Part shown: positions 23,194 through 32,599 of the stretch, piece after piece
Layout of the letters: each line of letters begins with the position of its first letter
How positions within the stretch are numbered: the stretch's first letter is position 1
Source of the DNA: Massilia sp. METH4
Lineage (GTDB): Bacteria > Pseudomonadota > Gammaproteobacteria > Burkholderiales > Burkholderiaceae_D
Assembly: GCF_037094685.1 (NCBI RefSeq)
Contig: NZ_CP146614.1
Location: forward strand, 1,426,001 to 1,490,000
Direction: 5' to 3'
DNA: 64,000 nucleotides
Translations under genes and position numbers: made by a program
Notes under the pieces: generated by a model
The model's database searches: none
Seen by the model: the letters and a program-made list of their open reading frames with translations, nothing else
Told to the model about the DNA's origin: nothing

Positions 23194-23858
23194 TGATGAA
23201 CAAGAACACCAAGCATTTCACCATGCAGGGCCATGCCGGCTTGATGGAAGGCCTGATCGACCTGCCCCTCGATGGCAAGAAGCCGCGCGGCATCGCCCTG
23301 GTGGCGCACCCGCATCCGCTGTACGGCGGCACGATGGAAAACAAGGTCACGCAAACGCTGGCGCGCGCCTTCGTGGCGCTCGACTATACCGTGGCCCGTA
23401 TCAACTTCCGCGGGGTCGGCCAGTCCGAGGGCGAGCATGACCGCGGCCATGGCGAAACGGACGACATGGAGCTGCTCTACGAGCACATGGTCGAGAAGTT
23501 CCCCGACCTGCCGGTGGCACTGGCAGGCTTCTCGTTCGGCACCTTCGTGCAATCGCAGCTGGCGAAACGCCTGGAAGCCGCCGGCAAGCCGGTACAGGGC
23601 CTGGTGCTGGTGGGCGCCGCCGCCGGCAAGTGGCAGATGCCGGAGATCGCACCGAACACGATCCTGATCCATGGCGAGAACGACGACACGATCCCCGTGC
23701 AGGCAGTGTTCGACTGGGCCCGTCCGCAGGACGTGCCGGTGGTGGTGATCCCGGGTGCCGACCACTTCTTCCACCGCAAGCTCAATCACATCAAGAGCTG
23801 GGTCATCGCGCTGTGGCTGGGCCGCGCGCAGCACAAGGACGACCCCGAGGACGCGTGA
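23193..23858 (+). CDS. Alpha/beta hydrolase (dienelactone-hydrolase-like)
   Basis: A 221-residue alpha/beta hydrolase. The nucleophile elbow GFSFG (Ser114), an HPHPLYGGTMENKV oxyanion segment, an acid in HGENDDTIP and the catalytic His in GADHFFH fit the COG2945-type family of small serine hydrolases. A start three codons later is possible because the gene begins with two Met codons. Substrate unknown. Coupled by overlap to the ferredoxin. Confidence 0.88.
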   Translation: MMNKNTKHFTMQGHAGLMEGLIDLPLDGKKPRGIALVAHPHPLYGGTMENKVTQTLARAFVALDYTVARINFRGVGQSEGEHDRGHGETDDMELLYEHMVEKFPDLPVALAGFSFGTFVQSQLAKRLEAAGKPVQGLVLVGAAAGKWQMPEIAPNTILIHGENDDTIPVQAVFDWARPQDVPVVVIPGADHFFHRKLNHIKSWVIALWLGRAQHKDDPEDA

Positions 23859-23863
23859 ACGCC

Positions 23864-23869
23864 TATAAT
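23864..23869 (+). promoter_or_regulatory. Putative -10 element of the carboxypeptidase gene
   Basis: TATAAT in CGCCTATAATGTCC, about 70 bases before the chosen ATG. There is no good -35 at 16-18 bases, so only the -10 is supported. Confidence 0.35.
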
Positions 23870-23937
23870 GTCCGGGCCATTTTTTTGCCGAGCGCACGAT
23901 GGCCCCGGCTTACGCACCACATAGAGGCTCCAGATCC

Positions 23938-25083
23938 ATGAAAAAAATGCTCGCGGCACTGGCTACCAGTGTCCTGTTACTCTCCTCCGCCGTCGCACAA
24001 ACCATCCCTGCCCCGACCATCGCCGCCAAGTCCTGGCTGCTGCTCGACGCCACCAGTGGCCAGCTGATCGCTGCGCAGGACCCGAACATGCGCGTGGAAC
24101 CGGCTTCGCTGACCAAGATCATGACCGCCTACCTCACCTTCGAGGCACTGCGCGACAAGAAGCTGGACATCAACCAGAAGGTCAACGTTTCCGTGCGCGC
24201 CTGGAAGGTCGATTCCTCCAGCTCGAAGATGTTCATCGACCCGGCCGTTCCCGTGTCGATCAACGACCTGCTGCACGGCCTGATGGTCCAGTCGGGTAAC
24301 GACGCCGCCGTGGCGTTGGCCGAAGCGGTGGCCGGCGACGAAGCCACCTTCGTCACGCTGATGAACCGCGAGGCGAAGCGCCTGGGCATGACCAATACCC
24401 GCTTCGCCAACCCGCACGGCCTGCCCAGCCCGGACAATTACACGACCGCGCGCGACCTGTCGATCCTGGCCAAGCACGTGATCCAGGAATTCCCGCAGTA
24501 CTACAAGATCGACTCGGTGAAGAGTTACACCTACAACAAGATCACCCAGCAGAACCGCAACCGCCTGCTGTGGCTCGACCCGACCGTGGACGGCATGAAG
24601 ACGGGCCACACCGAATCGGCCGGCTACTGCATGGTGGCGTCGGCCAAGCGGCCGAGCGGTAACGTGGAACGCCGCCTGATCTCGGTGGTGATGGGCACGA
24701 ACTCGGACGCGACGCGCACGGCCGAAAGCCAGAAGCTGCTGAACTGGGGCTTCCAGAACTTCGATACCGTGAAGCTGTACTCGAAGGGCCAGGCGGTCGA
24801 CACGCCGCAGATCTGGAAAGGCGCCAAGAACAACATCAAGATCGGTTTCCGCCAGGACGTGCTGGTGACGGTGCCGAAGGGTGTGGCCGCCAAGATGAAG
24901 CCGCAGCTGGAGCGCAAGGACCCGCTGGTGGCGCCGGTGCCGGAAGGCGCCAACGTGGGCAAGCTGAAGATGGTGGTGGATGGCAAACCGATGCTGGAAC
25001 TGCCGGTCGTTGCGCTGGAAACGGTGGAACAGGCGTCGATCTTCGGCCGCGCGTGGGACTCCATGCGCCTGTGGCTGAAGTAA
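23938..25083 (+). CDS. dacC: D-alanyl-D-alanine carboxypeptidase (PBP5/6 family)
   Basis: A 381-residue peptidoglycan enzyme that trims the terminal D-Ala from pentapeptides in the periplasm. The chosen ATG gives a signal peptide (KKMLAALATSVLLLSSAVAQ). Catalytic motifs are all present: SLTK (Ser57, Lys60), SGN (119-121) and KTG (221-223). The C-terminal beta domain and a final amphipathic segment (FGRAWDSMRLWLK) anchor it to the membrane, as in PBP5. dacA and dacC cannot be told apart from sequence alone. A strong terminator follows. Confidence 0.92.
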   Translation: MKKMLAALATSVLLLSSAVAQTIPAPTIAAKSWLLLDATSGQLIAAQDPNMRVEPASLTKIMTAYLTFEALRDKKLDINQKVNVSVRAWKVDSSSSKMFIDPAVPVSINDLLHGLMVQSGNDAAVALAEAVAGDEATFVTLMNREAKRLGMTNTRFANPHGLPSPDNYTTARDLSILAKHVIQEFPQYYKIDSVKSYTYNKITQQNRNRLLWLDPTVDGMKTGHTESAGYCMVASAKRPSGNVERRLISVVMGTNSDATRTAESQKLLNWGFQNFDTVKLYSKGQAVDTPQIWKGAKNNIKIGFRQDVLVTVPKGVAAKMKPQLERKDPLVAPVPEGANVGKLKMVVDGKPMLELPVVALETVEQASIFGRAWDSMRLWLK

Positions 25084-25116
25084 GCGCGACGTGACGCTCT
25101 GACCCGCCCCTGCAAA

Positions 25117-25141
25117 AAGCCCGCCTCCCGGCGGGTTTTTT
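25117..25141 (+). terminator. Rho-independent terminator after the carboxypeptidase
   Basis: AAAAGCCCGCC-TCC-CGGCGGGTTTTTT: a GC stem with a 3-base loop followed by six T residues, 34 bases past the stop codon. Confidence 0.9.
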
Positions 25142-25156
25142 GCATCCGCGCCGCTC

Positions 25157-25162
25157 TATAAT
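25157..25162 (+). promoter_or_regulatory. Putative -10 element of the aldo/keto reductase gene
   Basis: TATAAT in CTCTATAATCGG, just after the terminator and 44 bases before the ATG. No clear -35. Confidence 0.35.
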
Positions 25163-25205
25163 CGGATTCCCCCTCAGTTTCCATTCAATCAGAAAGTCAC
25201 ATGCC

Positions 25206-26114
25206 ATGACGAATCAAGCTTGCCCCGCCGTCCGCACTTCCGAACATGGTCCCGCGCTGTCGCGCATCGTTGCCGGCATGTGGCGCATGGGCGAATGGAG
25301 GATGGCGCCGCAGGAGCGCCTGGCGTTCGTCGAACGATGCATCGACATGGGCGTGACGAGCTTCGACCATGCCGACATCTACGGGCTCTACACCGTGGAG
25401 GCCCTGTTCGGCGAAGCGCTCGCGCTGCGGCCGGCACTGCGCGAACGCATCCAGCTCGTGAGCAAATGCGGCATCCAGCTGGTATCGCCCGCGCGCCCGG
25501 CGCACAAGATCAAGCAATACGACACGTCGGCCGCGCATATCACCGCGTCGGTGGACAATTCCCTGCGGGCCCTGCGCACCGATTACCTCGACCTGCTGCT
25601 GATCCACCGGCCCGACCCGCTGATGGACTTCGACGAGATCGCGGAAACCTTCGAACAGTTGCGAGCGGCAGGCAAGGTGCGGCACTTCGGCGTGTCGAAT
25701 TTCAGCCGCCACCAGTTCGAATGCCTGCATCGCCGCATTCCGCTGGCCACCAACCAGGTGGAATTCTCGCCGCTGCACACTGCGCCCATGTACGACGAAA
25801 CGTTCGACGGCCTGCAAGACCTGCGGGTGTCGCCGATGATCTGGTCGCCACTGGCCGGCGGCCGTTTGTTCAGCAACGATCCGGCCACCGAAACGCTGCG
25901 CGCCGCGATCGCGCGTATCGCAGCGGAGATCGATCAGCCATTCGGCAGCGTGGTCTTCGCATGGATCATGCAGTTGCCGTCCAGGCCGGTTCCGCTCACG
26001 GGCAGCGGCCGGATCGAGGCGATCGAGGAAGCGGTTCGCGCAACGCGGGTCGAGCTCACCCGCACCCAATGGTTCGAGATCCTGCGCGCCGCGCAGGGCC
26101 ACGAGGTGCCTTGA
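25206..26114 (+). CDS. Aldo/keto reductase, YdhF-like
   Basis: A 302-residue NADPH-dependent oxidoreductase with a TIM-barrel fold. The catalytic tetrad can be read: Asp and Tyr in FDHADIYG, Lys in LVSKCGIQ, His in LLIHRPDP. SPMIWSPLAGGRLF resembles the YdhF subgroup. The start is the ATG after AGAAAGTCAC; the upstream open frame has no support. It ends 13 bases before the convergent pssA. Confidence 0.9.
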   Translation: MTNQACPAVRTSEHGPALSRIVAGMWRMGEWRMAPQERLAFVERCIDMGVTSFDHADIYGLYTVEALFGEALALRPALRERIQLVSKCGIQLVSPARPAHKIKQYDTSAAHITASVDNSLRALRTDYLDLLLIHRPDPLMDFDEIAETFEQLRAAGKVRHFGVSNFSRHQFECLHRRIPLATNQVEFSPLHTAPMYDETFDGLQDLRVSPMIWSPLAGGRLFSNDPATETLRAAIARIAAEIDQPFGSVVFAWIMQLPSRPVPLTGSGRIEAIEEAVRATRVELTRTQWFEILRAAQGHEVP

Positions 26115-26127
26115 GGCGGGTGCGCCT

Positions 26128-26910
26128 TCAGTCCTCGTCGTACACGAGCGGCGGCGCAATGCCTTTCCAGCCGCTCTTCCAGGCGAGGTTGAGGGCCAGC
26201 GTGCCCAGGATATACACCACGAAGAACAGCACGAAGTAATAGAAGCGCAGCCATACGAGCAGGCCCACGTTCACCAGCAGCAGCACCAGCGCCGCCGCGC
26301 TTTTCTTCTGCTTGGAGCTGGGAAAGCGAATCGTTGAGACCATCAAGCTGCCCACGACGAACAGCAGCCCCACCATGAGCCAGCCGTGCAGGCTCGTCTC
26401 CGGCGGGAACGGCCATGCCACGACCACCGATGCCACGCACGCGGCGCCCGCCGTGATCGGCATGCCCACGAAGTACTTCGGATCGGTGCGGCCCACGCTC
26501 ACATTGAACCTGGCGAGGCGCAGCGCGCCGCAGGCGACGAAGATGAATGCCGCCAGGCCGCCGGTACGCAGCAGCGTGGGATCGGCGGGCCCGATCTGCA
26601 CGAAGGCATAGCAATACACCAGCATTGCCGGGCCGATGCCGAAGTTCATCACGTCCGCTATCGAGTCGAGCTGCACGCCGAATTCGGAACTTGTACCGGT
26701 GGCACGCGCCACGAAGCCATCCAGCGCGTCGAAGATGCCGGCGAGGACAAGCAGCGCGGCGGCCAGCCGGTAATCGGCGGGAAAGCCGTCGTGTGCATTG
26801 TCGACGGAGATGACGATGCTGCCGAAGCCGCAGGCAATCGACAACAACGTGACGGTGCTGGGCAAGGCGAATTTGGCGCGTTGCATGCGCCGGGTGCGCG
26901 TGGTCTTCAA
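26128..26910 (-). CDS. pssA: CDP-diacylglycerol--serine O-phosphatidyltransferase
   Basis: A 260-residue membrane enzyme that makes phosphatidylserine from CDP-diacylglycerol and serine. The CDP-alcohol phosphotransferase signature D-G-x2-A-R-x8-G-x3-D-x3-D is exact from Asp64 to Asp86, and about six membrane segments follow the type II PssA pattern. The longest frame opens with TTG at 26910. An ATG at 26886, eight codons later, is an equal or better start; neither has a strong ribosome site. Confidence 0.92.
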   Translation of the reverse strand: MKTTRTRRMQRAKFALPSTVTLLSIACGFGSIVISVDNAHDGFPADYRLAAALLVLAGIFDALDGFVARATGTSSEFGVQLDSIADVMNFGIGPAMLVYCYAFVQIGPADPTLLRTGGLAAFIFVACGALRLARFNVSVGRTDPKYFVGMPITAGAACVASVVVAWPFPPETSLHGWLMVGLLFVVGSLMVSTIRFPSSKQKKSAAALVLLLVNVGLLVWLRFYYFVLFFVVYILGTLALNLAWKSGWKGIAPPLVYDED

Positions 26911-27061
26911 TTGGCTTGGTCTGTGATGAGTGGACCTTATTGTAACGCCGGTGCCACGGGCGCCGCTTTCCCTTCACTCGTGCCGGTCCCTGGCCACGGT
27001 CCAGTTGCACCGGATTTGGCATAGAATCGGTCCATGGCCAGGCTGGCCGGAAGAGACGAGA

Positions 27062-28024
27062 ATGAACATGCGCTTGACGAAGATGCGTATCGAAACGGAA
27101 GCGGCGGTGGCGGCACTCATGCTGGCTGCCATGCTGGCTGGCTGCGGTGGCGATGGTGGCGGCAGAACGCCGCTCGCCACCGAGGGCGCCTCCCCGGTCG
27201 CACCGGTGGGACAGCAAGGCGCCCCCACCGCCAGCGGCGACACGGCGGCGGACGGCTTCGCATGGTTCAACTATCGCCGCGGCCAGATCGGCCTGGCGGC
27301 ATTGACCCGGAACTCCCTGATCGATACCGCCGCCGCGGGCCATTCGAACTACCTGCGGCTCAACAATACAGTGTCGCATGACCAGGTGCGCGGCAATGCC
27401 GGCTTCACCGGTGTCAAGCTGCGGGACCGGCTGGTCGCCGCCGGCTATACACCCGCGGGGCAGTACGCCTTTGGAGAAGTGATCTCCGGCGCCGGCGACC
27501 GCTCCGGCTTCTTCCACGCCGAGGAATTGATCACGGCGATCTATCACCGCTTCCTGGTGTTCGAGCCGGTGTTTCGCGAGATGGGTGTCGGTTCCGCCAG
27601 CACGGCCAGTTACACCTGGTTCACCACCAACTTCGCGGCCAGCAACGGTTATGGTCCCGGGGTGGCGCGGGGCAGCGTGGCGACCTACCCGGCCAGCGGC
27701 CAGGCGGCGGTGCCCGTCAATTTCATGAGCGACAGCGAATCGCCCGATCCCGTGCCGAACCTGAACGAGGTCGGTTACCCGATCAGCGTGCACGCGAACA
27801 TTTCATCGGTCCTGGCGGTCACCGGTTTCACGGTTCGCCCCCGCGGCGGTGCCGATCTGCCCGTGCGCCTGCTGGCCAAGGCGGTGGATACGCACACGCC
27901 GGAGTCGGCCGCCGCCATCGTTCCCCTCGCCCGTTTGAACAGCGGCACGACCTATGACGTGTCCTTCAGCGGCACCGTGGACAGCGTGCCGGTCACCCGT
28001 AACTGGTCGTTCACCACGCAATGA
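27062..28024 (+). CDS. CAP (SCP/PR1) domain lipoprotein
   Basis: A 320-residue secreted lipoprotein with lipobox MLAGC (Cys28). Residues about 60-200 carry the CAP/SCP fold as found in bacteria (WFNYRRGQIGLAALTRNSLIDTAA and then GHSNYLRLNNTVSHDQ). The C-terminal 110 residues look like an Ig-like beta domain ending in NWSFTT. Bacterial CAP proteins lack a settled biochemical role. The chosen ATG follows GGAAGAGACGAG. Its end overlaps the Hpt gene by four bases (ATGA). Confidence 0.88.
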   Translation: MNMRLTKMRIETEAAVAALMLAAMLAGCGGDGGGRTPLATEGASPVAPVGQQGAPTASGDTAADGFAWFNYRRGQIGLAALTRNSLIDTAAAGHSNYLRLNNTVSHDQVRGNAGFTGVKLRDRLVAAGYTPAGQYAFGEVISGAGDRSGFFHAEELITAIYHRFLVFEPVFREMGVGSASTASYTWFTTNFAASNGYGPGVARGSVATYPASGQAAVPVNFMSDSESPDPVPNLNEVGYPISVHANISSVLAVTGFTVRPRGGADLPVRLLAKAVDTHTPESAAAIVPLARLNSGTTYDVSFSGTVDSVPVTRNWSFTTQ

Positions 28025-28626
28025 AGCCGGAAGGAACAGCCGGGCCATCGGCCGTGCTGGACGTCGAGCAGGGTATCGCACGGCTGATGGGCAACCAGGA
28101 GGTCTATTTCAAGGCCTTGAAGCGCTTCGCCGCGTATGCCGGCGCCGCGCGAGCCATCACCGCGCAGCTGGCGGCAGGCGATCTGGCGGCCGCCAGCCTG
28201 ACCGCCCATACCCTGAAGGGTGCGGCAAGCCTGCTATGCGCCCTCGAAGTGCACGCCATCGCGATGGAAGTGGAAGCGGCGCTCGCGCAGGGGCGCACGC
28301 CACTGCCGATGATGGATGATCTCGAGGCTGCGTTGCAGCGGGTGCGCGAGCGCATCGACGTGACCTTGCCGACGGAACGTGCCGCACCGGCGACCTTCGT
28401 GCCGCCCCAACCGATCGGCAATATGCGGGAATTGTTCGACCGCCTGCATGCGCTGCTCGACGAAGGCAACGCCATGGCGATCGATATGCTGGATCAATAT
28501 GAAACCGTGCTGGAAAAAGCACTGGGTTCCGCCGCCTGGCGGCTCGTGGCGGCGGCGGCGCGTGAAGAAGACTTCGAACGCGCGCTGGCGGCGCTGCGGG
28601 TCGCCCGTCCGGCACTTAGGTACTAA
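28021..28626 (+). CDS. Hpt domain phosphotransfer protein
   Basis: A 201-residue protein with one histidine phosphotransfer domain at about 15-115. The phosphorylated histidine is His63 in AHTLKGAAS, the classical HTLKG motif. The remaining 80 residues are helical and unassigned. Such proteins relay phosphate between hybrid kinases and response regulators. No kinase gene is adjacent, but two hybrid kinases lie 25 kb away. It is translationally coupled to the CAP lipoprotein. Confidence 0.88.
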   Translation: MKPEGTAGPSAVLDVEQGIARLMGNQEVYFKALKRFAAYAGAARAITAQLAAGDLAAASLTAHTLKGAASLLCALEVHAIAMEVEAALAQGRTPLPMMDDLEAALQRVRERIDVTLPTERAAPATFVPPQPIGNMRELFDRLHALLDEGNAMAIDMLDQYETVLEKALGSAAWRLVAAAAREEDFERALAALRVARPALRY

Positions 28627-28671
28627 GTTGCGCGCTGAGCGCCGGGCGGGCGCATCAGGCACGCCCGAGCA

Positions 28672-28869
28672 TCAACGCGTGTACTGGGCTTCTTCGTCGA
28701 ACGAGGCCGCGCAGTCCCGGCCGCAAAAGCGCTTCACGCTGTCGAGCGGCTTTTCGCAATACCAGCACGAGCCCTTGGGCGGCAGGGTTTGTCGCGGCTG
28801 CGGCGCCGCCATGACAGGCATCATCGTCGCCACGACGTCCGTCGCCACTTGTTCCTGGGTCGTTTCCAT
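28672..28869 (-). CDS. Small zinc-ribbon protein
   Basis: A 65-residue protein with four cysteines in C-x2-C-x12-C-x3-C (CWYCEKPLDSVKRFCGRDC), a small zinc ribbon like those of DUF2116. The N-terminal half is Thr/Val-rich and unstructured. A GAGGGGAAG ribosome site precedes the ATG, which supports a real gene. Function unknown. Confidence 0.7.
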   Translation of the reverse strand: METTQEQVATDVVATMMPVMAAPQPRQTLPPKGSCWYCEKPLDSVKRFCGRDCAASFDEEAQYTR

Positions 28870-29192
28870 GATCTTCCCCTCTCAGACACATCAACTGCTA
28901 GCAAGATTACGTCAGTGGAAGTATGCGGACGTGACCAACATCAAGACCGTACAGCTTGTCGCTCGACGCCTCAAACTGTGTTGCTCCAATCAATCATAGC
29001 AGCATTAAATCAGGCCAACAGGCCGGGTTACGTGCGCCAACACACGCAACTGACCCATTGGCAGAGTGGTTGCTATCATGCGAAGAGTGACTAAAAAATT
29101 TTTCTATGGAAATGAAGGCGCCGATAGGAGACGAACTACCGCCTGCGGGAAAACGGTGCGCGAGCACCGCATCCGGAGTGACGTGAAGCTGC
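28870..29192. other. Intergenic spacer without recognisable gene
   Basis: About 320 bases between the zinc-ribbon gene (reading leftward) and the end of mnmE. I see no coding frame with support, no strong hairpin and no RNA gene. Confidence 0.5.
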
Positions 29193-30572
29193 TTATTTGC
29201 CGATACAGAACCGGCTGAAGATCACCCCCAGCAGATCATCCGACGAGAACGCCCCGGTAATGGTGGACAGCTGCACCTGCGCCAGGCGCAACTCCTCGGC
29301 AAACAGGTCGAGCGACTGATCGGTTTGCGCGGCGTGCTCCTCCGCGCGGTCCAGGTGGCGCGCGGCGGACTTCAGGGCGATCAGGTGGCGCTCGCGGGCC
29401 AGGTACAGCGATTCCCCCGTCTGCTGCCAGCCGGCGATGCGCAGCAGCTCCTTGCGCAGCAGGTCGATGCCGGTGTGGTCGTGGGCGGACAGGTAGATGT
29501 GCGTGGCATCGTCGCTCGTGTCGATCGACGGCTTGTGGCCGGACAGGTCGATCTTGTTCCAGATCCGCAGCACCGGCACGCCCGGCGGGAAGGCGGCCAG
29601 GATCGATTCGTCGGCGCGGGTGGGGCCGTGGTTTGCATCCAGCATGTGCAGGATCACGTCCGCCTTGCCCACTTCTCCCCAGGTGCGCTCGATGCCGATG
29701 CGCTCCACGACATCCACCGCTTCGTCGTGGCCGCGGATGCCGGCCGTATCGATGATGTTCAGCGGGATGCCCTCGATCTGGATCGTTTCGCTGACCTTGT
29801 CGCGCGTGGTGCCGGCGATCGGCGTGACGATCGCCACGTCCGCCCCGGCCAGCGCATTGAGAAGTGATGACTTACCCACGTTGGGCTGGCCCACCAGCAC
29901 CACGTTCAGGCCCTCGCGCAGCAGCGCGCCCTGCGAAGCCTGCCGGAACACCCCGTCCAGCGCTTCGACGATGCCGCGCAGCTGGCCGCGCGCATCCGAT
30001 TTCTCGAGGAAGTCGATTTCCTCCTCGGGGAAGTCCAGCGTGGCCTCCACCAGCATGCGCAGGTGCGTGACGCGGTCGACCAGCCCATGGATTGCCTGCG
30101 AGAAGGCACCGGACAGCGACTGCGATGCGGACCTGGCCGCCGCTTCCGTCGATGCGTCGATCAGGTCGGCCACCGCTTCGGCCTGCGCCAGGTCGAGCTT
30201 GTCGTTCATGTAGGCGCGGCGCGTGAATTCGCCCGGTTCGGCCAGGCGCAGGCCGATATCGTGCCCTGCCTCCAGCACGCGCTGCAGCAGCATCTGCAGC
30301 ACGACGGGACCGCCGTGGCCTTGCAGTTCCAGTACGTCTTCGCCCGTGTATGAATGCGGCCCCTTGAAGTAGATCGCGATGCCCTGGTCGACCAGCGTGC
30401 CGTCCGCCTGCGTGAACGGAATATAGGTGGCGTGGCGCGGTTTCAGGTCCGCGCCGTTGAACAGCGCCTCGGCCAGCGGGCGCAGGTTCTTGCCGGAGGC
30501 ACGGACGACGCCGATACCGCCACGGCCCGGAGCGGTGGCGATGGCGGCGATGGGGAAGGTATCGAGATTCAT
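29193..30572 (-). CDS. mnmE: tRNA uridine-5-carboxymethylaminomethyl(34) synthesis GTPase MnmE
   Basis: A 459-residue GTPase that, with MnmG, modifies U34 of certain tRNAs. The N-terminal formyl-THF-binding domain starts [17 protein letters not shown]. The inserted G domain has [16 protein letters not shown] and NKID. The protein ends with the conserved FCIGK, whose Cys is catalytic. The ATG at 30572 is preferred over a TTG two codons earlier. Position next to yidC-rpmH is the usual bacterial order. Confidence 0.97.
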   Translation of the reverse strand: MNLDTFPIAAIATAPGRGGIGVVRASGKNLRPLAEALFNGADLKPRHATYIPFTQADGTLVDQGIAIYFKGPHSYTGEDVLELQGHGGPVVLQMLLQRVLEAGHDIGLRLAEPGEFTRRAYMNDKLDLAQAEAVADLIDASTEAAARSASQSLSGAFSQAIHGLVDRVTHLRMLVEATLDFPEEEIDFLEKSDARGQLRGIVEALDGVFRQASQGALLREGLNVVLVGQPNVGKSSLLNALAGADVAIVTPIAGTTRDKVSETIQIEGIPLNIIDTAGIRGHDEAVDVVERIGIERTWGEVGKADVILHMLDANHGPTRADESILAAFPPGVPVLRIWNKIDLSGHKPSIDTSDDATHIYLSAHDHTGIDLLRKELLRIAGWQQTGESLYLARERHLIALKSAARHLDRAEEHAAQTDQSLDLFAEELRLAQVQLSTITGAFSSDDLLGVIFSRFCIGK

Positions 30573-30597
30573 GGGCAAATTTTAATGGAACGAAAAA

Positions 30598-30620
30598 AAA
30601 CCCGTGTCGCGCACGGGTTT
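30598..30620 (-). terminator. Terminator between yidC and mnmE
   Basis: AAACCCGTG-TCGCG-CACGGGTTT, nine base pairs with a five-base loop, followed by a run of T on the minus strand. It should end the rpmH-rnpA-yidD-yidC transcript; mnmE then needs its own promoter or read-through. Confidence 0.85.
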
Positions 30621-30670
30621 CAATTGGTGCGGCCGAGCTCGCGCCGCAGCGCGAGCCCTACCGTCAGCGC

Positions 30671-32341
30671 TTACTTCGCGTCCGGCATCATCTTCTTCGT
30701 GATCACCCACTGCTGGGCGATCGAGAACAGGTTGTTGACCACCCAGTACAGCACCAGGCCGGACGGGAAGAACAGGAACATCACCGAGAACGCCAGCGGC
30801 ATGAACAGCATCATCTTCGCCTGCATCGGATCGGCCGGCTGCGGGTTCAGCTTCATGGTCACGTACATCGAGATCGCGTACAGCACCGGCAGGATGAAGA
30901 ACGGGTCGGGCTTGGTCAGGTCGGTGATCCAGCCCAGCCACGGCGCGCCGCGCATCTCGACGGAGGAGTTCAGCACCCAGTACAGGGCGATGAAGACCGG
31001 CATCTGCACCACGATCGGCAGGCAACCGCCCAGCGGATTGATCTTCTCGGTCTTGTACAGCTCCATCATGGCCTGGTTCATCTTCTGCGGGTCGCCCTTG
31101 TAGCGCTCGCGGATGGCCGTCATCTTCGGCGTGACCACCTTCATCTTCGCCATGCTGCGGTAGCTGGCGGCGGACAGCGGGAAGAAGAGCAGCTTGATCA
31201 GGATCGTGAAGGCGATGATCGTCCAGCCCCAGTTGTGCACCACGCTGTTGATGTGCTCCATCACCCACCACATCGGCTTGGCGATGATCGTCAGCATGCC
31301 GTAGTCCTTCACCAGCTCGAGGCCCGGCGACACGCGTTCCAGCGCCGCTTCGTCCTGCGGGCCGGAGAACAGCTTGGCGGTGTTCGACACCGTGGCACCC
31401 GGCGCCAGGGCGCCCAGCGGCTGCACCACGCCGATCGAATAGGTGTTGTGACCTACCTTGCGCGTGAAGATGTCGTGCATCTGCTTCGCTTGCGGCACCA
31501 GCGCCGAGACGAAGAAGTGCTGCGAGATCGCCACCCAGCCGTTGTCGGCCTTGGTCGGATGATCCGGCTTGAAGTTCGGGTTTTCGCGCTTGGAGGCGTC
31601 TTCCTTCTCCACCTTTTCGAACGACAGCTTCTGGTAATGCTCTTCGGCCGTGTACAGCGTGGGGCCGGTGAAGCTCGGGTTGAACCAGGAGGAGCCTTCG
31701 GGCTTGTTGCCGTCATGGACCAGCTGCAGGTACAGCTCCGGGTTCACGGGGGCGGTGCCGGTGTTGGTCACGTCGTGGCGCACGTCGATCGTGTAGTCGC
31801 CACGCTTGAAGGTGAACGTCTTGGTCAGGCGCACGCCGCCCTGCTCCGCATCCATCACCAGTTGCACCTGGTTGCTGCCATCGAGCGCGCGCGGGCCCGG
31901 GCGCACCGTGAAGCCGGTGTTATGGTTCGGCAGGTTGGCCGCACCCACCAGGCCGGTCTGCGCCAGGTAGACGCGATCGCCCTGCTGCTGGAACAGCTGC
32001 TGGTTCTTCGTGGGATCGAAGCCATCCTTGAACTTCAGCAGTTCGAGGCGCTTGATCTGGCCGCCCAGCGTGTCGATGTCCACCTTGAACACGTCGGTCG
32101 TGATGGTGACGATCTGGCTCTGGAACGGCGCCGCGTTACCAGGCACGGCGGCCGCGCCGGCGGCGGTACCGACAGCGGCGGGCACGCCGGCGGGCGTGGT
32201 CTTGGCGTTGGCCGGTGCGGTCTTGGGCGGTGGCGCCGAGAACATCGACGGCCGGCCGGTGGAGATCATCCACTCGTTCCACAGGGCGACCAGCGAAACA
32301 GCGAAGACGATCCACAGGATTGTGCGTTTATTGAGATCCAT
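30671..32341 (-). CDS. yidC: Membrane protein insertase YidC
   Basis: A 556-residue inner-membrane insertase and SecYEG partner. A first membrane segment at the N-terminus (KRTILWIVFAVSLVALWNEW) is followed by the large periplasmic beta domain (about 60-345) and five C-terminal membrane segments. The conserved VHNWGWTII, GGCLPIVVQMPVFIALY and WVVNNLFSIAQQW are readable. It lies 9 bases after yidD. Confidence 0.97.
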   Translation of the reverse strand: MDLNKRTILWIVFAVSLVALWNEWMISTGRPSMFSAPPPKTAPANAKTTPAGVPAAVGTAAGAAAVPGNAAPFQSQIVTITTDVFKVDIDTLGGQIKRLELLKFKDGFDPTKNQQLFQQQGDRVYLAQTGLVGAANLPNHNTGFTVRPGPRALDGSNQVQLVMDAEQGGVRLTKTFTFKRGDYTIDVRHDVTNTGTAPVNPELYLQLVHDGNKPEGSSWFNPSFTGPTLYTAEEHYQKLSFEKVEKEDASKRENPNFKPDHPTKADNGWVAISQHFFVSALVPQAKQMHDIFTRKVGHNTYSIGVVQPLGALAPGATVSNTAKLFSGPQDEAALERVSPGLELVKDYGMLTIIAKPMWWVMEHINSVVHNWGWTIIAFTILIKLLFFPLSAASYRSMAKMKVVTPKMTAIRERYKGDPQKMNQAMMELYKTEKINPLGGCLPIVVQMPVFIALYWVLNSSVEMRGAPWLGWITDLTKPDPFFILPVLYAISMYVTMKLNPQPADPMQAKMMLFMPLAFSVMFLFFPSGLVLYWVVNNLFSIAQQWVITKKMMPDAK

Positions 32342-32350
32342 TGGGTCAAG

Positions 32351-32599
32351 TCAGGAGTGGTTGCAACCGCAAGCGGTCGATGAGGAATGCTTCGGCGGTA
32401 CGGGATCGAACCCGCCCGCGTTCCACGGGTGGCAGCGGCAGACGCGGCACACGGCCAGCCAGCTGCCTTTCGCCGTGCCGTGCTCGCGCAGCGCGTCGAT
32501 CGCGTAAGTCGAGCAGCTCGGGTAGAAACGGCAGCTGGGCGGCAGCAGCGGACTGATGGCGACCTTGTAGGCCCGCAGTAGAAGGATCAGCAGCTTCAT
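32351..32599 (-). CDS. yidD: Membrane protein insertion efficiency factor YidD
   Basis: An 82-residue small protein with an N-terminal hydrophobic helix and the family motif [18 protein letters not shown]; the CRVCRCHPW segment and Cys residues are conserved. Its start overlaps the rnpA stop (ATGA). It helps YidC-dependent insertion. Confidence 0.95.
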   Translation of the reverse strand: MKLLILLLRAYKVAISPLLPPSCRFYPSCSTYAIDALREHGTAKGSWLAVCRVCRCHPWNAGGFDPVPPKHSSSTACGCNHS

